The notes below the pieces were generated by a model. The model was not told the origin of the DNA and did not search any database. It worked only from the letters and a program-made list of their open reading frames with translations. DNA of 64,000 bases. It comes from Corynebacterium aquatimens. GTDB taxonomy: Bacteria > Actinomycetota > Actinomycetes > Mycobacteriales > Mycobacteriaceae. The position numbers and the translations under genes are program-made. Positions 21,600 to 33,027 of this stretch are shown one piece after another. The number at the start of each line of letters is the position of its first letter. Within the stretch, counting starts at the first letter, position 1. The DNA is taken from contig NZ_CP046980.1 in the NCBI RefSeq assembly GCF_030408395.1, positions 1,178,001 through 1,242,000 on the forward strand, given 5' to 3'.

Positions 21600-22637
21600 C
21601 TAGCGGGTCTCGGTGGCCGGGGTGCTGACGGCTGGGGAGTTGACGGCCGGGGCGCCGGCGGCTGGTGCGTCAGTGAGGAGGGGCAGGCGCCGTTTGCCAT
21701 GCGTGTAGAGGAAGGCGCTGAAGGCCACGACGACGGCGCTCATAATGATGTGGACAGGCACTGTCCAGCGCGGAACGCCGAGGTAGAACTGGCTAACGCC
21801 GACGGCCCATTGGACTATCACCATGACGATGAGAACGTAGGCGGTGCGCTGCGCGTCGGCCGGGGCTTTAGCGCGGCGCAGCAACAAGGCGATGGCCAGC
21901 GTGAAACCGAGGTAGACGTACATGCAGGCAGCGTGAACGTAGGCCAGCATGCGGGTGTCCATCTGGAGGCGGTTTTCCATGCCGACGGCGGCGTCACCGG
22001 AGTGGGGACCAGAGCCAGTGACCATAGTGCCGGTTACAAGGACGAGGCAGAGCGCGACGGCTGCGACGATGGTGAGAGTGCGGATCGCGTTCGGGAACAC
22101 TTGGGTCTTCACGCCGGTATCGCTTTCAGCAATGCGCATGTAGAGCATGGCTGCAACCCACACCAGAACCATCGACGGCAGGAAGTGGATTGCCACCGCC
22201 CACCAGCGCAGATCCATGAGAACAGAGATTCCGCCGATCACAGCCTGAAGGACGACGCCGAGACCAGAGATCACCGATAGGGTGATAATTTCTTTGCGCC
22301 GCTGCGCTAACAGGACCGACACGAACACAGCGATCGAGGCAGCAGCAACGACGAAGGTCAGCGTGCGGTTACCAAACTCGATGATCTGGTGCACCCACGG
22401 GTTTGCACCCGGCACGGGGAAGAGGGAGCCCTCGTGGCAAAGCGGCCACGTATCACAGCCCAATCCGGAGCCGGTCACGCGGACCAAGGACCCGGTGAAG
22501 GTGATTCCTCCCTGGGCGATCAAGAGCAGCATCGCGAGAAGTCGCTGGGTGGAAAGCCTGGTGATCCACCGGTCATCGTTCGCGGATGCGCCGAAATCGG
22601 AATGGGGTGCGGGGGCAGTGGTGTTAGCTGTGCTCAC
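21600..22637 (-). CDS. ctaA: Haem A synthase
   Basis: The 345-residue polytopic protein of the COX15/CtaA family oxidises haem O to haem A. Conserved features are GSLVRVTGSGLGCDTWPLCH near residue 50, EFGNRTL, IHFLPSMVLV and VPVHIIMSAVV with haem-coordinating histidines, and eight membrane segments. The C-terminal tail is Ala/Pro/Thr-rich and variable. Start GTG 22637 has a weak ribosome site. It follows the ABC exporter genes by 48 nt and may be read from the mptB promoter. Confidence 0.94.
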   Translation of the reverse strand: MSTANTTAPAPHSDFGASANDDRWITRLSTQRLLAMLLLIAQGGITFTGSLVRVTGSGLGCDTWPLCHEGSLFPVPGANPWVHQIIEFGNRTLTFVVAAASIAVFVSVLLAQRRKEIITLSVISGLGVVLQAVIGGISVLMDLRWWAVAIHFLPSMVLVWVAAMLYMRIAESDTGVKTQVFPNAIRTLTIVAAVALCLVLVTGTMVTGSGPHSGDAAVGMENRLQMDTRMLAYVHAACMYVYLGFTLAIALLLRRAKAPADAQRTAYVLIVMVIVQWAVGVSQFYLGVPRWTVPVHIIMSAVVVAFSAFLYTHGKRRLPLLTDAPAAGAPAVNSPAVSTPATETR

Positions 22638-22685
22638 ACCACCAATTTTAGGGGACAGAAGCGAGAAGGCATAAAGCCAACGGCT

Positions 22686-23447
22686 TTAGCCCTCAAACCG
22701 GAACCAGCGGGAAGCGCCGAACACGGAAACGGCTGCCCAGGCTATAAGAGAGAGGCACGCGGTGGCGTTCACGGACCCCTGCACGGCGCCGTTCATGGCG
22801 CTGGCCAGTGCGACGGAAGGGACCAGATCCCAAAATCCGGGATCCCCCAGGTGCCCGGAGTAGACAACCCAACCGAGGACAGCGAAGAGCACGAGCCAGA
22901 TTAGGTTCGCGCAGGCCAACACAACCTCGGACGACAGGGTGCCACCCATGAGCAGACCGAGTGAAGCAAAGGCCGTAACACCGATGAAGAGCGTGCACAG
23001 CCCCAAAACAACGCCGAGGAAGCTCACGCTCCACCCGAGAATCAGTGAGAGGCCGCCAAGCACGATGATCTGAATTAGCACGGTGGCGAACACCGCGATG
23101 ATCTTGCCCGCGATGATGGTCCACGCGGGCACACCGGATGCGCCTGTGCGTTTGAGCGCGCCGTATCGACGATCGAAAGCGAGAGCGATCGCCTGGCCCG
23201 TGAACCCGGCACTGGCGGCGGCTACCGAGAACACCATGGGGACGATGTCGTTGAGCGTGGCCTCCTCACCGAAGAACGGGGCGAAAACTGAGCCGAGAAG
23301 AATCGCTGCTGGGATGACCAGGTTGAGCAGCAGCTGCTCGCCGTGGCGGAGCATAAGTTTGGATTCGATCTTCCCTTGTGCGGCAACCATGTCTGTGACG
23401 CTGGCGCGTTGCGGCGCGGGAGTGAACGTTCCTGGTGTGATGTCCAT
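22686..23447 (-). CDS. ABC-2 type transporter permease
   Basis: The 253-residue protein has six predicted membrane segments (for example LLLNLVIPAAILLGSVFAPF and IIAVFATVLIQIIVLGGLSL) typical of ABC-2 exporters. It starts 2 nt after the ATPase stop, so the two form one transporter. Substrate is unknown. The conserved location between mptB and ctaA in corynebacteria could indicate an envelope or respiratory-assembly substrate, but nothing in the sequence decides this. Confidence 0.9.
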   Translation of the reverse strand: MDITPGTFTPAPQRASVTDMVAAQGKIESKLMLRHGEQLLLNLVIPAAILLGSVFAPFFGEEATLNDIVPMVFSVAAASAGFTGQAIALAFDRRYGALKRTGASGVPAWTIIAGKIIAVFATVLIQIIVLGGLSLILGWSVSFLGVVLGLCTLFIGVTAFASLGLLMGGTLSSEVVLACANLIWLVLFAVLGWVVYSGHLGDPGFWDLVPSVALASAMNGAVQGSVNATACLSLIAWAAVSVFGASRWFRFEG

Positions 23448-23449
23448 GT

Positions 23450-24436
23450 TTAACTACGCAGCTCCCGTCCGGTGAGGTCCAGAAAGACGTCTTCGAGGCT
23501 CTTGCGGGCCACGCCAAGCTGGTGAATTAGAACGCCTTGGCACGCGGCCTCGTGGGCAACGGCGGCAATGAGATCAGGGCTCGGGTCGCCTTCAATCTGG
23601 TAGCTCAACTCGCCGGAGCGGGTGAGCACGACCGGCTTGCCGGACGCATCGCGCCACTTCTCGGTGAGGTCAAGCGGGCGGTCCGTGGTGATCTCAATAA
23701 ACGGAGTGTGATCTGAAGAAGTGATCTCAGCGGGCGTGCCCCAAGCTATCAGTTTCCCGTGGTCGATGATCGCGATTTGATCCGCCAGTGCCTCTGCTTC
23801 CGGCATCATGTGGGTTGTCAGAATCACCGTCACCCCGTCCTCACGCAAGGCGCCAATGAGGTCCCACGTGGCCCGGCGGGTTTGGGCGTCCATCCCGGCA
23901 GTTGGCTCGTCCAGGAACACTAATTCCGGCCGTCCGATGAGTGCCAGAGCGAAGGAAAGACGCTGCTGCTGCCCACCGGACAAGCGCCGGTACGTGGTGT
24001 TAGCAACGCCGCTGAGACCAAAGAGCTCGATGAGCCATTCCGGATCAAGCGGATCCTTGTTGTAGGAGGCCGTGAGGTTCAGCATTTCGCGAACCTTGAT
24101 GCCGGAGTAGCTCCCGCCGCCTTGGAGCATGATGCCGATGCGCGAGCGGACCTTTTCGGGCTCCTTTTGCGGATCAAGGCCCAAAACCGTTATCCGGCCG
24201 CTGTCGGGGCGGCCGAAGCCCTCACACATCTCAATCGTCGTTGTCTTGCCGGCCCCGTTGGGGCCCAGCAGCGCAAAAATTTCTCCCGCGCCTACCTCAA
24301 AGCTCAGGCCGTTCACCGCGGTCTTCTCACCGAAGCGTTTGACCACGTTGTCCACGCTCAGCACTACTTCACCAGCTCGTGCGTTGGTGGCACGCGCGGC
24401 GGCACGCGTCGGTTTCGCGGAATCTGACGTACTCAT
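23450..24436 (-). CDS. ABC transporter ATP-binding protein
   Basis: The 328-residue ATPase has Walker A GPNGAGKTTTIEMCEG near residue 58, signature LSGGQQQRLSFALAL, Walker B LVFLDEPTAGMD and the switch His in ILTTHMMPEA. A C-terminal extension of about 90 residues follows the nucleotide-binding domain, as in drug-type exporters. The first 25 residues are Ala/Arg/Thr-rich. It lies 5 nt after mptB and 2 nt before its permease. Confidence 0.93.
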   Translation of the reverse strand: MSTSDSAKPTRAAARATNARAGEVVLSVDNVVKRFGEKTAVNGLSFEVGAGEIFALLGPNGAGKTTTIEMCEGFGRPDSGRITVLGLDPQKEPEKVRSRIGIMLQGGGSYSGIKVREMLNLTASYNKDPLDPEWLIELFGLSGVANTTYRRLSGGQQQRLSFALALIGRPELVFLDEPTAGMDAQTRRATWDLIGALREDGVTVILTTHMMPEAEALADQIAIIDHGKLIAWGTPAEITSSDHTPFIEITTDRPLDLTEKWRDASGKPVVLTRSGELSYQIEGDPSPDLIAAVAHEAACQGVLIHQLGVARKSLEDVFLDLTGRELRS

Positions 24437-24441
24437 CGCAG

Positions 24442-26136
24442 CTAGTGTAAAACCTTTGATCTACTAAGCTTCAATCCACACCAACACAGTGCGGCGACAA
24501 AGACGATGCCAGCAGCCCACATGAAGTAAATCGTGACAACTGTGCCCGGCGGTAGTGCCAAGCCGCGGGGGAGAACCAGGAAGCTGAACGTCCCGCAATA
24601 CAGCACCACGAAGGCGCGGAACGCACGCCTGTTGGCCCAGGCAGCTAGCGGGAGGATCGCCCACAGTGGATACCAGGGGTGCACCACGGGGAAGAGGAGG
24701 ACCAACACCAGCGTGGCCACCCCGAGCCCACCGACGGGATGAATAGTTCCCCGATAGGTAGCCCACAGCATTCGCACGCAAAACGCGGCGGCGATGAGCA
24801 ACGCGACGGTTCGGGTTATTCCCAGCATCGCATCCGTGTGGTCACCCAACCCCAGCAATTGCGCGATCAATCCGGCTGCCACGCCGACTTCCGTGCTGAC
24901 GGAGAGCCAGCTGCGTATCGACGCCGCCCCGCCCTGCCCGGTCACCCAACCGAGGCCGATTCCGGTCAGCGCCGTGGCCGCGGCGATCGTCCCCACCATG
25001 ACTGCGGTTTGCAGCCCGATCGCTCTTAAAAGGCCCCGCGCACCGCTGATCTTCCGGGCGTAAGCCATCCCAACGAAACCCAGGGCGATAAAGGCCGAAA
25101 CCTTGACCATTCCAGCAGCGGAAATCAGCACACCAGAAAGAATCAGCAGGGTATATCCCCGGAACACCGCCGGTTCCTCGTCGTCAAGCGGGCGCGACAT
25201 GATGTCGATGCCGCGCAAGCCGATTTCGACGCCGAGGAGTAAAAGCCCCATCATGATCGCCTCATTGTGAATGCCGGCGATCAAGTGGAGTATGACGAGT
25301 GGGTTGAGAATGCCCAGCCACACGGCAGTCGGCGGGGCGACGCCGCAACGTTTCGCCAGAGCAATGATGGCCCACGACGCCACGCACACGCCCACGAGGG
25401 AAACGAGCCGGTGAGCTGTAACGCCCCAGAAGATCGAATCACCCGTGAGCTGGAAAATTCCCGCGGCGATGGCAAGCGCGACGGGTCCGTAGGGGCTGGG
25501 GGATTCCGCCCAGATGAACGGAACAGAGCGGCCCAGAGGGTCTTCGATACCGAGGATCTGCGTAGGGCCGGCGGAGTAGGGATCAAGACCAAGCGCGACG
25601 ATCTTGCCTTGCGCAAGGTAGGAATAAATGTCTTGCGTGAACAGCGGGGCCGTCACAATCAGCGGGATGACCCAGACGAAGAAAGTGCGCAGCAACGTGC
25701 GCGCTTGAACCAGCGGCTGGCCGCCAAGAGCGCCCACGAACGGCGTCATCAGAACCCAGCTGAACACCACCATCGCCACCCCAATGAGCACAAGGCTTGA
25801 CGACGTCTGGAGGGCGCGACCCATGACCGCGCCAAGCGCGAAGCTGTTGTAGGGGTTATTCACAACCGGCAACGCGCCGCCGCCGAGACCCCCGAGCGCC
25901 ATCAGCAGCGTGCCGATCATTCCCACGATGCGCAGTTGCTCAAATCTGTTGCGCTCCCGGATGGTGGGAGTGGCGATTCCTACATCGCGGTCGGTGTGAA
26001 GCTCCGACGACCGAGACCCAGGCGCACCAAGTCGCGGCAGCTCATCTTTGACACTGGTATGCGTCGAGTGAGCGCGGAGGCGCAATCGGGGAGTAGGGAC
26101 CTTCACATCGAGCAAGTCTACAAAGCCGCCCGACAC
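24442..26136 (-). CDS. mptB: Alpha-1,6-mannopyranosyltransferase MptB
   Basis: The 564-residue polytopic protein belongs to the polyprenol-phosphomannose-dependent GT-C transferases that build the lipomannan/lipoarabinomannan mannan core. The GT-C acidic motif is visible as TQDIYSYLAQG in the first external loop. About twelve hydrophobic segments follow an N-terminal cytosolic tail. GTG 26136 lies 8 nt after TAGGCT, a likely leaderless promoter. It heads a minus-strand unit with the ABC exporter and perhaps ctaA, and is divergent from suf. Confidence 0.9.
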   Translation of the reverse strand: MSGGFVDLLDVKVPTPRLRLRAHSTHTSVKDELPRLGAPGSRSSELHTDRDVGIATPTIRERNRFEQLRIVGMIGTLLMALGGLGGGALPVVNNPYNSFALGAVMGRALQTSSSLVLIGVAMVVFSWVLMTPFVGALGGQPLVQARTLLRTFFVWVIPLIVTAPLFTQDIYSYLAQGKIVALGLDPYSAGPTQILGIEDPLGRSVPFIWAESPSPYGPVALAIAAGIFQLTGDSIFWGVTAHRLVSLVGVCVASWAIIALAKRCGVAPPTAVWLGILNPLVILHLIAGIHNEAIMMGLLLLGVEIGLRGIDIMSRPLDDEEPAVFRGYTLLILSGVLISAAGMVKVSAFIALGFVGMAYARKISGARGLLRAIGLQTAVMVGTIAAATALTGIGLGWVTGQGGAASIRSWLSVSTEVGVAAGLIAQLLGLGDHTDAMLGITRTVALLIAAAFCVRMLWATYRGTIHPVGGLGVATLVLVLLFPVVHPWYPLWAILPLAAWANRRAFRAFVVLYCGTFSFLVLPRGLALPPGTVVTIYFMWAAGIVFVAALCWCGLKLSRSKVLH

Positions 26137-26180
26137 TCCAATCGAGCCTATCGGGCGTAGTTATTTCGGAGGTTTCGCTT

Positions 26181-26282
26181 ATGACTCGTAAGACAGTACC
26201 ATTACTGCAGGCCAAGAGTAAGGACCTTGAACCGGGGGCTTACTATAGGCACACTTGGCGGTACACACCTTTAGAAACCTAA
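26181..26282 (+). CDS. Possible 33-codon open frame upstream of sufB
   Basis: ATG 26181 is preceded by CGGAGG at 26167-26172 with an 8-nt spacing, one of the better ribosome sites in the region. The product starts [19 protein letters not shown] and ends TWRYTPLET, with no recognised domain. It stops 38 nt before sufB. CCTTTAG and CTAAGG at its 3' end form an imperfect inverted repeat around 26268-26285. It may be a leader peptide, a remnant of a lost gene, or chance. It occupies the site where other corynebacteria carry the sufR repressor. Confidence 0.4.
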   Translation: MTRKTVPLLQAKSKDLEPGAYYRHTWRYTPLET

Positions 26283-26320
26283 GGGGCCCACATCCCAGAA
26301 GAAAGGAGCGCGCGAGTTTT

Positions 26321-27766
26321 ATGACTGCCACGACTCCAGCGCCCGGCTTAGAACAGCCGATGAACGATGACGAAATTATTGCGTCGATGGGACCGTACAG
26401 CTACGGCTGGCACGATTCCGATGAGGCTGGTTCGATCGCCCAGCGTGGTTTGAGCGAGGAAGTTGTTCGCAACATCTCGGCTGCTAAGAATGAGCCGGAA
26501 TGGATGCTGCAGCAGCGTCTGAAGGCTTTGGACATCTACAACAAGAAGCCGTTGCCGACCTGGGGCCCGGATCTGTCCGGCATTGACTTTGACCAGATCA
26601 AGTACTTCGTGCGTTCCACCGAATCCCAGGCCAACTCGTGGGATGATCTGCCCGAGGACATTAAGAACACCTACGACAAGCTGGGTATCCCGGAGGCCGA
26701 GAAGCAGCGCCTGGTTGCAGGTGTTGCTGCTCAGTACGAATCCGAGGTTGTCTACCACAAGATCCGCGAGGACCTGGAAGAGCAGGGCGTTATCTTCGTG
26801 GACACCGACACCGGTTTGCGCGAGTACCCGGAGCTGTTCAAGGAGTACTTCGGCTCCGTCGTCCCTGCTGGTGACAACAAGTTCTCCGCACTGAACGCGG
26901 CTGTGTGGTCCGGCGGCTCTTTCATCTACGTCCCGAAGGGCGTCAACGTGGAGATCCCGCTGCAGGCGTACTTCCGCATTAACACGGAGAACATGGGTCA
27001 GTTCGAGCGCACCCTCATCGTCGTCGATGAGGACGCCTACTGCCACTACGTTGAGGGCTGCACCGCGCCGATCTACAAGTCGGACTCCCTGCACGCCGCC
27101 GTGGTTGAGATCATCGTGAAGAAGGGCGCTCGCTGCCGTTACACCACGATCCAGAACTGGTCCACCAACGTCTACAACCTGGTCACCCAGCGTGCCCGCG
27201 CCGAAGAAGGTGCCACGATGGAGTGGGTTGACGGCAACATCGGATCCAAGGTCAACATGAAGTACCCGGCCGTGTGGATGACCGGCCCCTACGCCAAGGG
27301 CGAGGTTCTGTCGGCTCAGTTCTGTGGCGAGGGCCAGACCCAGGACACCGGCGCAAAGGTTGTTCACATGGCGCCGAACACGTCTTCCAACATCGTGTCC
27401 AAGTCCGTCTCCCGCAACGGTGGCCGCGCAGCTTACCGTGGTCTGGTGCAGGTCAACGCGAACGCGAAGAACTCCACCTCCAACATTGAGTGTGACGCCC
27501 TGCTGGTGGACAACATCTCCCGTACGGACACCTACCCGTACAACGACATCCGCAATGACCACGTCACGCTGGGCCACGAGGCCAAGGTGTCCAAGGTCAG
27601 CGAAGAGCAGCTGTTCTACCTGATGTCGCGCGGTATCTCCGAAGAAGACGCGATGGCGATGATCGTCCGCGGCTTCATCGAGCCGATCGCGAAGGAACTA
27701 CCGATGGAGTACGCGCTCGAACTTAACCGCCTCATTGAGCTGCAGATGGAAGGATCGGTGGGCTAA
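26321..27766 (+). CDS. sufB: Fe-S cluster assembly protein SufB
   Basis: The 481-residue scaffold subunit of the SufBCD complex starts at ATG 26321 with GAAAGGAG upstream; the frame is open to 26255 without a ribosome site. Conserved segments include [30 protein letters not shown] and [17 protein letters not shown]. No intein is present, unlike several mycobacterial SufB proteins. It is the first suf gene here, followed after 3 nt by sufD. Confidence 0.97.
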   Translation: MTATTPAPGLEQPMNDDEIIASMGPYSYGWHDSDEAGSIAQRGLSEEVVRNISAAKNEPEWMLQQRLKALDIYNKKPLPTWGPDLSGIDFDQIKYFVRSTESQANSWDDLPEDIKNTYDKLGIPEAEKQRLVAGVAAQYESEVVYHKIREDLEEQGVIFVDTDTGLREYPELFKEYFGSVVPAGDNKFSALNAAVWSGGSFIYVPKGVNVEIPLQAYFRINTENMGQFERTLIVVDEDAYCHYVEGCTAPIYKSDSLHAAVVEIIVKKGARCRYTTIQNWSTNVYNLVTQRARAEEGATMEWVDGNIGSKVNMKYPAVWMTGPYAKGEVLSAQFCGEGQTQDTGAKVVHMAPNTSSNIVSKSVSRNGGRAAYRGLVQVNANAKNSTSNIECDALLVDNISRTDTYPYNDIRNDHVTLGHEAKVSKVSEEQLFYLMSRGISEEDAMAMIVRGFIEPIAKELPMEYALELNRLIELQMEGSVG

Positions 27767-27769
27767 ACA

Positions 27770-28951
27770 GTGTCCGACGAAATTCAGGTAAAGGAGCGCG
27801 TGGGCAACGCGACGTTCCACGACAACAAGGGTGACCTTTTCGCGTCCTACGACGTCAACGACTTCGAGGTTCCCCAAGGTCGCGATGAAATCTGGCGCTT
27901 CGTTTCTCTGCGCCGCCTGCGCGGTCTTCACAACGGGACGTTCGCTCCGCAAGCGGACGCGATCGTCGATGTCGAGGCACCCGCTGGGGTGACCGTTGAG
28001 CAGGTCACTCCCGATGACGAGCGTTTGAAGGCAACCACCGCTCCCGTCGACCGCATCGCCGCCCAGGCGTGGACGTCCATGCCGCACGCAACCGTCGTTA
28101 GCGTTCCCGCAAACGCTGAGTTGACTGAGCCGATCGTGATCACCACGACTGGTGCTGGCCTTGACGTCACGACCTTCTCCGGCATCCACGTTGAGGTGGG
28201 CCAAGGCGCTAACGCTACCGTCATCGTGCAGTACACCGGCTCCGGAACCCACGCGGATAACGTCAACTTCGTTATCGGCGACAACGCTCACGTCAATGTC
28301 GTCGTCGACGGCGAGTGGGCCAGCGACGCCGTTCACGTCGGTGCCCAAAGCATCGTCGTCGGCCGCGACGCGGTTCTGCGCCACACCGTTGCTACCTTCG
28401 GTGGTGAGCTCGTGCGCAACACCCCGCGCGTGAAGTACGCGGGCTCCGGCGGTGACGTGGAGCTGACCGGTGTTTACTATGCCGACGACGGCCAGTACAT
28501 CGAGAACCGTCTGCTCGTGGACCACAACCACCCGTACTGCCGCTCGAACGTCTTGTACAAGGGCGCACTCCAGGGCGATGTGACATCCAAGCTCCCTGAT
28601 GCACGCACGTGCTGGGTCGGCGACGTTCTGATCCGCTCCAACGCTTCCGGCACCGAGACCTACGAGGCGAACCGCAACATCGTTCTTACCGACGGCGCAC
28701 GCGCCGACGCGATCCCGAACCTCGAGATCGAAACCGGCGACATCCCGGGCGCAGGCCACGCCGCAACCGTTGGTCGTTTCGACGAAGAGCAGCTGTTCTA
28801 CCTCAAATCCCGTGGTATCCCCGATGGCGAAGCACGCCGCCTCATCGTCCGCGGCTTCTTCAACGAGGTGCTTAACCGCATCCCGATCGAATCCGTCCGC
28901 GACGAACTCATCGCCCGCGTGACCGGTGAGCTTGAAAACGTCGAGCTCTAA
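27770..28951 (+). CDS. sufD: Fe-S cluster assembly protein SufD
   Basis: The 393-residue SufD subunit pairs with SufB and the SufC ATPase in cytosolic Fe-S assembly. The C-terminal block HAATVGRFDEEQLFYLKSRG resembles the corresponding SufB segment, and the right-handed beta-helix core lies between residues 120 and 330. Start is GTG 27770, 3 nt after the sufB stop. sufC follows after 53 nt. Confidence 0.96.
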   Translation: MSDEIQVKERVGNATFHDNKGDLFASYDVNDFEVPQGRDEIWRFVSLRRLRGLHNGTFAPQADAIVDVEAPAGVTVEQVTPDDERLKATTAPVDRIAAQAWTSMPHATVVSVPANAELTEPIVITTTGAGLDVTTFSGIHVEVGQGANATVIVQYTGSGTHADNVNFVIGDNAHVNVVVDGEWASDAVHVGAQSIVVGRDAVLRHTVATFGGELVRNTPRVKYAGSGGDVELTGVYYADDGQYIENRLLVDHNHPYCRSNVLYKGALQGDVTSKLPDARTCWVGDVLIRSNASGTETYEANRNIVLTDGARADAIPNLEIETGDIPGAGHAATVGRFDEEQLFYLKSRGIPDGEARRLIVRGFFNEVLNRIPIESVRDELIARVTGELENVEL

Positions 28952-29004
28952 ACACGTACCCCGCCAGCACACAATTCCTTTTTTAGAGACAGAAAGATTC
29001 TTTG

Positions 29005-31049
<2,045 letters not shown>

Positions 31050-31053
31050 TAGT

Positions 31054-31099
31054 CGTAAGGTTGAGCGCTCCACGTGCGTAGTGGGGGCGCTTCCTTACG
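31054..31099 (+). promoter_or_regulatory. Intercistronic hairpin between sufS and sufU
   Basis: CGTAAGG (31054-31060) pairs with CCTTACG (31093-31099); GAGCGC and CTCCAC inside pair with GTGGG and GGCGCT on the other side, giving a long interrupted stem with a loop near GTGCGTA. No T tract follows. TATGGT at about 31129 could start a separate sufU transcript. It could be a processing site or an attenuator. Confidence 0.5.
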
Positions 31100-31142
31100 G
31101 TATTAGCGCACCCTAACCCACAAAGCGTATGGTGGGTACACG

Positions 31143-31598
31143 ATGAACCTAGAATCCATGTACCAGGAAGTGATCCTGGACCACTACAAGAATCCACAGC
31201 ACGCTGGCCTCCGTGAGCCGTTTGAGGCTGAGGTGCACCACGTGAATCCGTCCTGCGGCGATGAGCTCACTCTTCGCGTTCACTTGTCCGAGGACGGCCA
31301 AACCGTTGAGGACATCTCTTACGATGCGGTGGGATGCTCGATCAGCCAGGCGTCGACAAGCGTGCTCACTGAAGAAGTGATTGGCAAACCCCTCGACGAA
31401 GCGATGATGAAGCTCGGCGAATTCGAGCACATGATTACCTCTAAGGGTGAAGTTGAAGGCGATGCCGACGTGATCGGCGACGGCGTCGCATTCGCTGGCG
31501 TTGCCAAGTTCCCCGCCCGCGTGAAGTGCGCGCTTCTCGGCTGGAAAGCCTTCGAAGCCGCGACAAACGACGCTATCGAAGCCCGCGACGAAGCTTAA
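31143..31598 (+). CDS. sufU: Fe-S cluster assembly sulfur-transfer protein SufU
   Basis: The 151-residue IscU-like protein accepts sulfur from SufS in Gram-positive-type SUF systems. Three conserved cysteines appear in NPSCGDELTL, AVGCSISQAS and ARVKCALLGW, with the SufU-type insertion between the last two. It begins 93 nt after sufS, across the hairpin, and is followed by sufT after 33 nt. Confidence 0.95.
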   Translation: MNLESMYQEVILDHYKNPQHAGLREPFEAEVHHVNPSCGDELTLRVHLSEDGQTVEDISYDAVGCSISQASTSVLTEEVIGKPLDEAMMKLGEFEHMITSKGEVEGDADVIGDGVAFAGVAKFPARVKCALLGWKAFEAATNDAIEARDEA

Positions 31599-31631
31599 TT
31601 AGGCCCACCAAGGCCAAAGGAGAATCTGATT

Positions 31632-32117
31632 ATGACTACCCCCAACGCAACGCCCGACGGTTCTACTACCGCTGGCGAAGCCTTCGCCCAAACCGCCGCG
31701 GATGAGCAATCCGCATCCAATTTCGGCGCCGTGGGCGAGCGCCCCTCGCAGACCGAGGCCCAGGAGGCACTCGCCGCGGATGTTGCGGAGTACCTCCACG
31801 ATGTGATTGACCCCGAGCTTGGCATCAACGTCGTTGACCTAGGTCTCGTCTACGACATCTGGATCGAGGAGTGCACGGTCCCCGCAACCGACACCGACGC
31901 CGAGCGCACCGGTAACCGAGCTGTGATCAACATGACCTTGACGTCCCCCGCGTGCCCGCTCACCGACGTGATCGAGGAACAGTGCGAGGACGCCGCGGTG
32001 GGCACCGGCACCGTTGACGCAATCACGCTCAACTGGGTGTGGATGCCACCGTGGACCCCCCAGATGATCACCGAGGACGGCCGCGAACAGCTGCGCGCCC
32101 TCGGGTTCTCGATCTAG
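31632..32117 (+). CDS. sufT: MIP18/DUF59-family metal-sulfur cluster assembly factor (SufT)
   Basis: The 161-residue protein carries a DUF59 domain with DPELGINVVDLGLVYDIWI and the cysteine motif LTSPACPLTDVIEEQ. SufT proteins assist Fe-S maturation. The first 50 residues form an Ala/Ser-rich extension before the domain. It is last in the suf unit; its TAG shares the tetranucleotide CTAG with the stop of the converging gene, leaving no room for a separate terminator. Confidence 0.93.
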   Translation: MTTPNATPDGSTTAGEAFAQTAADEQSASNFGAVGERPSQTEAQEALAADVAEYLHDVIDPELGINVVDLGLVYDIWIEECTVPATDTDAERTGNRAVINMTLTSPACPLTDVIEEQCEDAAVGTGTVDAITLNWVWMPPWTPQMITEDGREQLRALGFSI

Positions 32118-32794
32118 CCGAACACTGCAGCCGAGCAGATCTTGCCCGGGCGGTGGACAACCGCCGTGCCAGCACGGGTGATGTCCTTGTACAAAATGCG
32201 GTCGGTGATGCTTCCCTCGCGTACGTGCTGCTCCAAGGTTTTCTCGGGGTACTCGTCGATGTAGCCGCTCTCGGAGACCCAAGGCCTGCCGGTGTAGCAG
32301 TTGTAGATGATCAGCGTGTTGTTGTGGTAGCCCTTCAGGCTATCGCCCCTGGGGTTGATGTATCCGGAGTTTGCTTGTTCTGTAGCGTAACGGTGCGCCA
32401 TTTGGTCAAGCTTCGGGTCACGTTTGTACGGGGCATTCGAGTATCGGCCGGTACTCAGATCCTCACGGTCCAATCTAGTCCTGCTCTGCTGTAGGGCTGC
32501 AAAGAGTGAGTTGGCATCGGTCTTCGGTCCTACCTTCTTAGGCGCGGGCTTCGGCAACGGCGGGAGGATACGGCTAACCACCGGATCAAGAATCGGCTTC
32601 AGCTGGGGGAACGCCGTGATCAGCTGGGTGTACGGAGCCCAAAGGGAACGAAGGAACTTATCAATCTCGTTCTGAATCTGGGTTGTGATCTGGTTGACGC
32701 TTGGCACCACGGGCTGTGCTTCCACAGGAGCAGGAGCCAGCGGCACGCTGATGGCTGCGGCGAGAGCAACTGCCGCTACGCGCTTCGAGTTCAT
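32114..32794 (-). CDS. Secreted CAP/SCP-domain protein
   Basis: The 226-residue protein begins at ATG 32794 (AAGGATGGGG upstream) and has a signal peptide ending near APVEA-QP. The C-terminal half, from about residue 120, shows CAP-like features: LDQMAHRYATEQANSGYI, an internal Cys pair and AGTAVV.. near the end. The conserved CAP histidine-containing blocks are weak, so family membership is probable rather than certain. It is a solitary secreted protein; function unknown. Confidence 0.7.
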   Translation of the reverse strand: MNSKRVAAVALAAAISVPLAPAPVEAQPVVPSVNQITTQIQNEIDKFLRSLWAPYTQLITAFPQLKPILDPVVSRILPPLPKPAPKKVGPKTDANSLFAALQQSRTRLDREDLSTGRYSNAPYKRDPKLDQMAHRYATEQANSGYINPRGDSLKGYHNNTLIIYNCYTGRPWVSESGYIDEYPEKTLEQHVREGSITDRILYKDITRAGTAVVHRPGKICSAAVFG

Positions 32795-33027
32795 GTAAAC
32801 CCCATCCTTGGGTAGTAGGTGTGTCCGCGCCCAGAGTGGTGCGCTTAGCTTGAAATTAGCCATTCTTAGTTGCAGCTCCAAGCAAACTGGGGGTTCTACC
32901 TCTAAACCCTGAACTATAGCTGTGGAACATATAAAGGACTGTGAGCAATGGGCGCTTCTTCGTGCGCAGCAACAGCGTCGAGGCGCACGCTGGGGGTGGT
33001 TTGACGGTGGAGGTACACTAACCGTTT

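Noticed and set aside
26348..28972. Long minus-strand frames (409 and 424 codons) opposite sufB and sufD
   Set aside because: Same codon-bias artefact; they cover clearly identified suf genes and have no motifs.
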